A stretch of 64,000 nucleotides of DNA from Rhynchonema sp. JSB1_4 (taxonomy: Eukaryota; Nematoda; Chromadorea; Monhysterida; Xyalidae). The stretch is taken from contig JASAMV010006220.1 in assembly GCA_030248065.1 (NCBI GenBank), positions 1 to 64,000 on the forward strand, written 5' to 3'. A model generated the notes under the pieces. It was not told the origin of the DNA. It saw only the letters and a program-made list of their open reading frames with translations, and did not search any database. Numbering within the stretch: position 1 is the first letter of the stretch; every line of letters begins with the position of its first letter. A program made the translations under genes and the position numbers. Shown here piece after piece: positions 55,523 to 64,000 of this stretch.

Positions 55523-58342
55523 TTCTTATTTCGTTTGCTTCAGATTAGTTCTGTAAGTGGACAACATATACAGTAATCCTAAAATTGGTTTTCGCTCGAG
55601 AATGATGTTGAAAATGGCTTTACAGAAAAAAATTCATGTTGGAAATGTGTGCAAGAAGGGACAATCAGCCACACACGCACAAGGGATGTCTGTTTACCGC
55701 ATGAGTTTCAGTGCGGCGGATACGAGAATTGATGATGAAAGGAGAGACCGCGTGATTAATGATTCACCCTGTTTTTTTCACCAGCTTCACAGTGTGCCCT
55801 GTGCCCTTGTTTGGACGCATCGGAAGTCTACTAACAATGTCTCACCTATCGGTTTTATTGTTGACATGAAAGAAAATGTTTGCGACCTTTACTTTTGTCG
55901 ACCTTTACACGGCAGCCAGGTAAACTAACAATTGACAGATCATCACGCCCATTAATGGACCATGAAAAACTTGTCTGCGACAAGAAAGCTTAATTGAGCG
56001 AATAACATTTTTTCAACAGCTTTGCAATTTACTCACCTCACCAGAAAGCAAAGGAGACGGAAGGAGCCAGCGCAGCGGAGCGGGGCGGCAAAGCAGGGGC
56101 GCGCGGGAGGGAGGCAGGGGGCGAGGGCCGCGGGGGGGGCGGGGGGGGGGGGGGGGGGGGGGGAGGGGCTAACAAACAATGCTGCGGCGGAGACCCATAA
56201 TATTGTGGGAGCAGGGGACTGACGCTCCTCGGGGCACCGTAACCTACACAAAGTTACACCCACATACACATGAGTGCACCGCACCTGCGCACTTGTGCGC
56301 CTATGAATTCCCATTCCATCAAATACAGTACATAAGTCATAGTTGAATGGCACACCCAATCAGTGCCAGAAAACTTTCATTCAAATTAGAGATGGCACCT
56401 TGCCTTCTGAAATCTGTTGGTCCTCTCGGTAAGCAATGCGGACTAAACATGGACAAAGTTGTGACGCCCAAAATCAAGGGCAGGATGTTAAGACACCGTA
56501 AGTCAGGGACTCTACATGCTGCGACACAATTGTCGTGTCATATAATACGCAGCATTTACATGCATACATATGAACAGATTTTGATGCTTGGTTGATAACA
56601 CAGACTGAAGTTTCAGTGAACAGACGTAATGATATCCAAACATGGTGTTGATTGGCTCACTGAGAAGAGGTCAGATCAGACGATGCGTCACTACGCGATG
56701 CTTGTACATTATGCACGACAGGTGAAACAATAATGCTGAGGGTAGACCGATACTTGACAAATGCCAAAAAAGAGCGGGCCACTACGATACGGCTGTCTGA
56801 GCATAACGCTTGGTCAGTTCCTCATGACATCCACACAGTGATTCGTGGCCAGGCGTAATGTATAGGTAGTTTAAGCACGAGCTCAAGTGATCCATTGAGC
56901 AAACAGCAAATAAGATGCTTCCGCAGGATGGTTTCTTGGTATTCAGTTTCTCTTGACTCAGATCCCGACACCAAACTGCATTTCAAGCTGCAGTTTGGAT
57001 TCGCTTATGGCTAGGTGCGGTCTGGTGGTTAACCGAAGGTCTGGTGTGAGTCCTTTTCTTCGCATAAAATTTTCGCTGCAGTTGTTGTCGACGCAGCAAA
57101 AAAAGTGGTGCAATATAAAATAACCAACAGTGCGATATGTGTGGAATATATACGACTGCAATATGCTACTCCACAGGATTGGTCTCTGGACCGTGGGAGG
57201 TGTGGTGGTAATGAGGTGCCTGTCGTAAGCCAATGGAATTTAGACCAATTTGAAATACGATAAATGAGGCGTTATGAATTGACGAGCAATCGACGTCATA
57301 CATGCAGTATAAGCTTGTGTTTGTTTATCGGAAAAATACAGTTGATTGGTGCGGCGAAATTGCAAACAGTCGTGCATGAATGATTCGTAACATGAAGGTT
57401 TACGGTATGGGGTGGGGACCACGATTTTGCTCTGGTCGAATTGCAAAATATATATCATAACTCATGGAAAGGTCACTTCCGTAACTTTCAGTCGTCAGCG
57501 GATCATTCTGCTTACATTTATTTTGCGTATGCGTTTGTGTCAGTTCACGTCCGTTTTTCTCTGTATCCGATTTTATTCGCATTCATACAATTCGTAGAAA
57601 AAGTTTTGGTACAGATCCGGAATAAAATGCATGCAAAAGCACAGTTGCGAGGCATGGCATCTGCATATGACATTGACATGGCTACATACGTGGGCTTATG
57701 CACACACGTAAATGTCAAAACATACGCTGATAACCTCCATTGCAGGCGTGTATGCTTCACGGGAGTAAACAAGAAGTGACGCAAGAAGAAGGTGCGTATA
57801 CTAAAAATATCACACAACAACAAACAGCAATCGGGATTCTGAAGGCATAAAGCGATCGATGTATTAGGGCAGGCCTGTATTAGGGTCAGATCTGATCGCG
57901 AGCAATGACAAATAAAAGCTATACAGTATAAGTTCGTTGTTGATTTCGGTAGTGATTGTTCATCAAACAAAGCGCAAGGCTGTACACGTATAGACAAGTA
58001 ACGAAGTGAAAATAATGCACTCATCGAATCACGTTAATTTCACCGTTCAAATGTTCTTAAACCAGCACCTTGACCAACCGACATGTGTAATCGTACTCTA
58101 ACATAAAATCCAAAACAACAGTATTTACCCGTAAACCAAGTTCGGCCCATACTTATGTCGCATAAGAAGTGTATGTTTTAGATTCTCAGACACAAAAATT
58201 TACATCGATAATCGGTATCGTCTTCAAAAATAATAACAGTGAACAACCAAGAAGTTTGTACAAAAAATCTGATAATATCGAACAGTGCGCGTTGCGGAAG
58301 GAAACAGAAATTAGACGGAAAAAAGAATTTCATTTAGCCAAA
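55523..58342. other. Intergenic, includes G-homopolymer tract
   Basis: No gene supported. 56040-56175 is strongly purine/G-rich, with about 23 uninterrupted G near 56140-56163. The predicted proline- or glycine-rich frames over it are composition artefacts. Confidence 0.5.
56040..56175 (+). repeat. G-rich low-complexity tract
   Basis: Runs of GGGGG separated by single other bases end in a long poly-G. It is capable of G-quadruplex formation and is prone to length error in assemblies. Confidence 0.8.
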
Positions 58343-59927
58343 TCACAGTCGCCTGACAGCGGCATGTAGCACTTTCTTCACGGCCATTGGCTGATTGAGC
58401 ACGGCACGTGACATGAAACGCAACCACATCACCTGTTCACCATTTTGCCACAAATCACCACCTTGGCGTGAAACATCAGCAGCACGTTTTTGTCGCGTGA
58501 TGGCGCGCAGTGAGCGTTGTGCCTGACTGTTGTCGCCGCTGTACGCACAGAAGAACGGGCGTGTGTCACGCTGCAGCAGGTCGTACGCCAGACGTGACAC
58601 CAGATCAGACATCAAATCGGAACCTGGAGAATTACTGTAATTTTTCAATCACGTATCGTTTTTAACTTATACTCTATGAGAAAGTTAAAGTGAGACATCA
58701 ACGGCAGATAATATAACAGTCAGTAGTGATCGGACAGATTGAGATGATCGGTCTGGCAGCAACCCAGGGCTCAACCTAACTGGTCACCAAGGTTGATATC
58801 AGCAGGATCCCAATACCAAAGTTGCTGCTCGATTACAAATCAGATTATGAATCTGTCCCGTTCATGATGATCAACAATGCCGTTCTGGTGCACAGGTTGT
58901 CGGCTACTATGTAATGTTTCTACAAGGTTTTTCGTAAATAAACCCGCACCAACTATTCAGTGACCGACCTGCAGTGGTGGGTGCATGCTGGAAGGTGTCG
59001 CCATTGTGCATCTGCCCGGTCGGGTCGGTGACCAAGTAGCCATCAATGCCCCCATCCGTCCGTCGACGCGCACAAATGCTCGGCATGCGCTCGGCCTTCA
59101 TCATCAGCAATCTTTGTGCGAAATCCATCTCATCAGGCCGATCCCCACTGCCGAGTTCATCGGGTCGAACAGCGACAAAGTCGTGTTCGTGGTCTGAGTC
59201 CGGTTGAACCTGATGATCAGGGAAGTTCGCCAGCGTGACATTGGGGTTGAGTGTGTAGAGTTGGGTGCACCAATCGGCTGCGTAGAATTCACCGAACTGC
59301 GTGCGCATCACGGGGTCACGCATCAGACTGAGCGCATTCGCACGCGGCACCAGACAAAAGGTGGACTCCGACAACAAAGGCGGTGATTGTTGTGAGTTGG
59401 TCAGCTCTGGCACGGCTGCGAACAGTTCACGGCACGAACGCAGCACCTGAATATTAGTAAATCGTAAATTTTATCATGGAATCAGCAAAAGTCAGTTTTT
59501 TTGCCTTTCTGACCTGAAACGCATCACAGTCGGCCGATTGTGCGACGAAAATCTCAGCGTTGCTGGTGGCAGACTCATCCACGTCGGTGGGAAGATTCCT
59601 AAAAAATAAAAAGACATCGATTTATACAACTGAAAAGTATATCGGCCAGAGCTGGCGCCGCAGACAAACTTGTTATAATGCTCATTGAAAGAATGGAGAC
59701 GGTTTACGTGTTAACAATTCAATCAATTTGACCAACCTGACCATCCAGACACAATCGGCATCCGGCCATCTATTAGCGAAGAATCGCATGTGCATTTCGG
59801 GGAACGTGCCATTCAGTTGATGTTTCACAGACTGCAACATGGGTGTACCGGTGGTGATGGGCCATTGGCATAGAAACTCGGCACATGATTCGAGGTCGGA
59901 TTGACTCTCAAGTTGATACAAGGACAT
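58343..59927 (-). CDS. Unrecognised protein, 344 residues, 4 exons
   Basis: Exons in transcription order, 59927-59737, 59598-59514, 59446-58969 and 58623-58343, close in phase. The product has no signal peptide or membrane segment. Notable segments are ESCAEFLCQWPITTGTPML, FPEMHMRFFANRWPDADCVW, DESATSNAEIFVAQSADCDA, LLSESTFCLVPRANALSLM, an acidic linker (QPDSDHEHDF...DELGSGDRPDEMDF) and a C-terminal basic/helical part (LQRDTRPFFCAYSGDNSQ, RAITRQKRA, WLRFMSRAVLNQPMAVKKVL). The phrase STFCLVPR recalls the exostosin domain but the rest does not, so I do not assign it. A soluble intracellular protein is likely. The 5' end may extend upstream, since the chosen ATG is only the first in frame. Confidence 0.66.
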
Positions 59928-62900
59928 TTCGATCGATTGATTCGTTGAAATTAGGAGATCGTTTGATTTAGTTCGGTCGAGGATAGACAGAAATTAAGAG
60001 CGACCTTCTGCAAAATTTATTGGATAATATATAGTTCTGTTTAATGATTGGAATCCATAAAACGACTTCGTTGTCATTGCCACGACAGACAATTTTTATT
60101 TCTAATTCCCAAACTGCTTCCCCTAAAGATACAAAAAAGTAAACGTCAATGCAATGACGTGTCCCACATCAGTCAAAGCTGATGAAACATTTTTTCCAAG
60201 ATGCTTCCAAAGGCAATGCGACCAAGCGACGTTCACGTGCGCTTTCAAGTGAGGAAACAGTTCTAAATGTGCGTGGGCCAGGGAACAGTGTACAAAAAAC
60301 TCTGGGCCCCATGTGCACAAATGACAATGGAAGCTGGAAGGACATGACAAAAGGAGTTGAACAACCGTTTTAGAGAAAGTTCGCCCATTTGTATGGGCTT
60401 TCAGCCTTGAATATGTACATACATACGTACATACTACGTACATACTTAGCACGAGGCAAAAAAACGGAAGAAAAAAGGTAGGTAATACATAACTAACCAC
60501 AAACGGTTTGTGTTCCCTGAGACAGTGCTGTTCTGGAACCCTTTCAATGACAAATGACACGATTTATTGCACCTGCTTGTGCCCATATGTGTCCATAATC
60601 ATCTCGAATTCACACCATGAACTTTGAAAGCAACTGGGAAGTTTTCCAAAATGCACGTATACTTAGATGATCAAACTTTGATGATCTCGACATACTGTAC
60701 CGCCACGACCACGTGACGTAAGGTGCTGAGAACGCGCCATTTGGTGCCAAAGCATCAAGATGTATTGATTCCGAATGCGTACGTGCAGGTTTCGTTGACA
60801 AAAAAACCAAGAGGAACCCATGAGGCCAAAAATGTAACGACCGCTGCAAAGTTGTCATGGGTTGAACCACGTTACCCAAAACCTAGAACAGAATTTGAAC
60901 CTGTGCTGACGACTGCAGAAGTTCAAAACCAAGAGTGTCCTTTGGACAGGACAAGACTGAAAACTTTGGGGAGCATTATTCTACCGAACGGCGTCTGGGC
61001 TCGCGTTGACGTGCAACTTGGGGGAAGTTGCTGAGCATCCACATTTGATACACACGTATAGGTAGATCACAGCTGTTGTCTGCTTGTGGCCAAACACAAC
61101 AAACCAGAAATGATCGGATTGGCAAAGTAACATTTGCGTGGGAGACTTTTCAAATTTTTAGGCTCTTGACTTTCTGACAAAACTCAGGTTGACTGCTTCG
61201 GACTGTTCGCAACTAACAGGTCCTCGTTGATAATCTGAGAAGGAAAAACAAAACGGCGAACTTTGCGAGACAGAGGGAATGGGATAGGGGTACTATTTGC
61301 ACATTGTTCCCAAACAGATGCACTTGTCGTGCTGTGTGATGCGCACACTTGGGGACGAGCGCTGTTGTTGAACACGATGTTTTTCAAAGTTTTGGATGAG
61401 ACTTGTTTGTGCATCTGCAACCCAAAAACAAAAGTGCCCCGCTCAGCGCAGTGCTGCCTGAGAGTTTGGGGCGAACAATGCTACCCACAGGTTTAGAAAG
61501 CAAGTGTGTGAAACAGGAATAAAAACAACAATGCACACATGAATACAGTATGTTTGGTAGCCTGGTCAAGAAAAATAATATAATGTTGCACTGAGCTGGT
61601 CTGGTCTCAGCGTGGAAGCAAGTGACAAGCGGGCTCAAAAAGGGATAAAGCGACCGGAAGTGGCGTGGCGAGCGGCACCATTCAAGTTCGATATTGCATA
61701 AAATTGTGATAAAAAAAGAACTTGGAAAACGCCAGGACCAAAAACTGTGAAAACATGAATATTTTGTGTGGACTGTGTGATCAGTGCCACGCCAACACAA
61801 ACACACAGGGTGTTGGTAAAAAGTATACTGTAGGTGTTTTTGGTGAAATTGGTCTCGCAGAACAAATACAGTCGCCCACGTGTCGGTTTAACGACGACAT
61901 TTGTTCACTGTGCTCCCACTCACCATGTTGTAACAGCTTATCAAACTTCGAAAGCAAATGTACATACATAACCAGCAAATCTGTGACATCGTGACCAGTG
62001 TGCCTGTGCTGTGCTGAATGAATCACTCTGACCGGTGAACGTGCCTTGGTATGCAATACGTGTGACAATGAACACCAAAAGTATAAGCAGGTGTTTGTTT
62101 GCCAAATGAGTGTTGTGAAATACACTTCTTGACAGATTTCTCTGGTGAACTGACGCACATTGCACAACTCAGGTGCATTTCGCTAAAATGGCGCAATCGG
62201 GAAATTTGCCAACGCATTTCTCAGTCAGCAAAGGGATGTGCTGAAAAACACTGACAAACCAACGACAGAAATGGGAGATTTAGCAGCCCATTTTCAACAC
62301 TTTCACAGTTTCAGCACAAACGAAATATTGCTGGCCGTTTGCATGGAGACCACCACATCACTATCCGCACACGACATTTTGATAATGCTTCCTATCGTGC
62401 ACTAATTGTTGGGTCTGGGTCTCACCGAGTCATCACACGGTTTGCAAACAACTCCGAATACGAAACGACAAGAGGCAGCCTTCACATGAATCATATCCGA
62501 GAAATAAGTTTGACGCTATCCGTGAGTCACATGTTATACAGGAGTTTTCACCTGAAATATTCCAAACAACAATGTTAAAAAAACACCAGCCCCGTGGCCT
62601 AGTGGAAACATTACCACTTGATTCAACCGGTGGCTCATATCGGACATATTTCGTCAGCGTTTCCATTTGTGTTCTTTCCACCATTTTCCACCATCAGACA
62701 CCGGGCCTCAATGTGAAAAGCTCGGGCATGTGGGTGTAATCCTGTTAGTCAGGGTTGCTTGACAGTCAGTTTTACATGAAAACCAGTTATACGACTGGTG
62801 TTTCACAACTAGTTATAAATAATCTTCTGTTCTGTTACTGCAAGTTGTTGATGTGCCTGTAAAATGAATAACGTCTCCGATTTCCTCAATTAACCACGGT

Positions 62901-63308
62901 CCTTGAACAGAGTGAACCAAAACGCGTTTGTTGGCCGTTTTAGTTGTCGCACGCAGTTTTCCCATCAGAAATTACTTTCTTCCCTCTCCAAGATACGGAC
63001 GCATTCTAAAATTGGACCTAAATCATCAAAATTGAACGCAGCATCAAGCGATTCGAAGTAGCGTTATTATCTTTATTTTTTGTTTCGTTTTGAACTTGAA
63101 CAAAAACACAAACAAACATCGACGTAGCTTTTATTCTTTTTTTTGTGATGCAGAAAACTTGAATCACGAAAGACAAAAAGTGCGTGAAATAATGAAGACA
63201 AACCGGTACACTTAAATACATTATGTTTACAACGGGATAATAGTCAGCCCCATCTTGTCGTGATCACAAAGCAAGACAGCACAGCGAACAATTTTTCAAT
63301 TCATTTTT
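59928..63308. other. Intergenic, no convincing gene
   Basis: About 3.4 kb without supported exons. It includes a TACATACGTACATAC micro-array at 60415-60450. Open frames (e.g. around 60723-61034 and 61781-62167) lack start context or motif support. Confidence 0.45.
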
Positions 63309-63905
63309 TTAGAAATACTCCGTATGTTCAATTTCGGGCTGAGGAGGCGTGGTGGTCTTGTGCGTTTTGAAGTATGACCGTCGCTGGGCTCCCCTCCAGT
63401 CGTAGTGCATCACTTTGAAAAACGACAACGACAGTGTTGCCGCGTTGCAACCCTCCTGCGAAACTAACATCTGAGTATATTTTGTCAAAACAGCGATTGC
63501 TGATCTATTGAAATCAACGCGATTTTTACACTGTGAAACATCAGCTGGCTTACCCTTTCACAGCAGCAGATCCAACCCTGTTCTCTCTTGTCGAAAAAGC
63601 AATCATTCTGCAATGACAATATTTCTCAGTTGAAAAAGCGGGAAACGTGAGTTTCAGCGTTGTGCAATAAAGCACACCTTGAGCAGTGCCCGCGACTCCG
63701 GCTGATCAGTGTATTGCTGCTGCAGACCGGCACAAGTCCTCTGCTCACAAACGTACCACGGCTTGCCGGTTCGGTAGTAGTTTTCCTGCAGAAAAGATCC
63801 GCAAAATACAAGTTGGGGTATTGCAAATGATGCTATTGGTGCCAAAGAATGCAGTGCACAACACTTCACCTGGCCGGAGAAAGCCGAATAATCACGCATG
63901 GGGAA
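63309..63905 (-). CDS. 3' part of a cysteine-rich protein (gene continues beyond the window)
   Basis: Exons in transcription order, 63905-63870, 63785-63678, 63607-63554 and 63470-63309, are all phase 0 and end at a TAA. The cysteine pattern is WYVCEQRTCAGLQQQ, then CFF...GWICCCER, then EGCNAA. A W-x-C-C-C...GCN ending is reminiscent of small three-finger/ET-type nematode extracellular modules, but the match is loose. After the module come ~40 residues rich in His, Lys, Thr and Pro (FKTHKTTTPPQPEIEH). No membrane anchor is seen in the part present. Upstream exons lie outside the window, so the signal peptide and any repeats of the module cannot be judged. Confidence 0.6.
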
Positions 63906-64000
63906 CTATTCAGGATTTGCTTCTGTTATAAGTCTTGAAAATAAAAGAATTATCCCATTATTCCCCTATGCAGAAGGATGAGCCAAAAACACCGTATGCT

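Noticed and set aside
56033..56359. 108-codon proline-rich minus-strand frame
   Set aside because: The proline run is the complement of a poly-G tract; no supporting features.
59100..59446. Exostosin (GT47) domain
   Set aside because: Only a short STFCLVPR phrase matches. The expected downstream glycosyltransferase motifs are absent.
60723..61034. 103-codon open frame on the plus strand
   Set aside because: It begins with a non-ATG codon and has no signal peptide, motif or splice context.
62588..62640. tRNA-like start (GTGGCCTAGTGG resembles a pol III A box)
   Set aside because: No matching B box, cloverleaf or acceptor stem could be found downstream. At most a decayed tRNA-derived repeat.

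Overview
The window is nuclear DNA of a multicellular animal. Genes are broken into many small exons with GT-AG introns and 3' splice sites of the TTTCAG/TGCAG type. The recognisable products are animal ones: ELOVL elongase, lipase maturation factor, 10-formyltetrahydrofolate dehydrogenase and a DEG/ENaC channel. TTAGGC-type hexamers, the nematode telomere unit, occur in several degenerate tracts, and one gene end carries a cysteine pattern loosely like a nematode ET module. A nematode is therefore my best guess, but it is not proven. All exon coordinates come from splice-site reading plus frame continuity, not from transcripts.

Layout. 1-2740 is repeat-rich. 2741-4952 (+) is an ELOVL elongase. 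4953-9480 is mostly non-coding, with one small secreted-protein ORF on the minus strand (8175-8639). 9480-16800 is a transposon graveyard of GGCCCGGCC-rich hAT-type termini, C/G homopolymers, LINE 3' fragments and a ~2.4-kb near-identical duplication. That duplication ends only ~90 bp before the lipase maturation factor gene (16885-19849, +), which carries an in-frame TGA. 20728-27532 (+) is a complete 23-exon ALDH1L1-type gene. 28524-30680 (-) is an unrecognised type I membrane protein, and 32725-36608 (+) is a DEG/ENaC channel.

37586-45767 (-) holds three tandem, same-strand paralogues of a multi-pass membrane protein family I do not recognise; this is the most novel-looking locus. 46338-49043 (-) is an M20 metallopeptidase/deacylase of the ArgE/DapE type. 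49044-64000 is gene-poor. It contains a small putative secreted precursor (55012-55522, -), an unrecognised 344-residue protein (58343-59927, -) and the 3' part of a cysteine-rich protein running off the window (63309-63905, -).

The genes do not form an operon-like pathway. ELOVL and LMF are both ER lipid-related proteins and ALDH1L1 is one-carbon metabolism, but their proximity looks incidental. Foldback or TIR elements sit in introns of ELOVL and LMF and just downstream of ALDH1L1.
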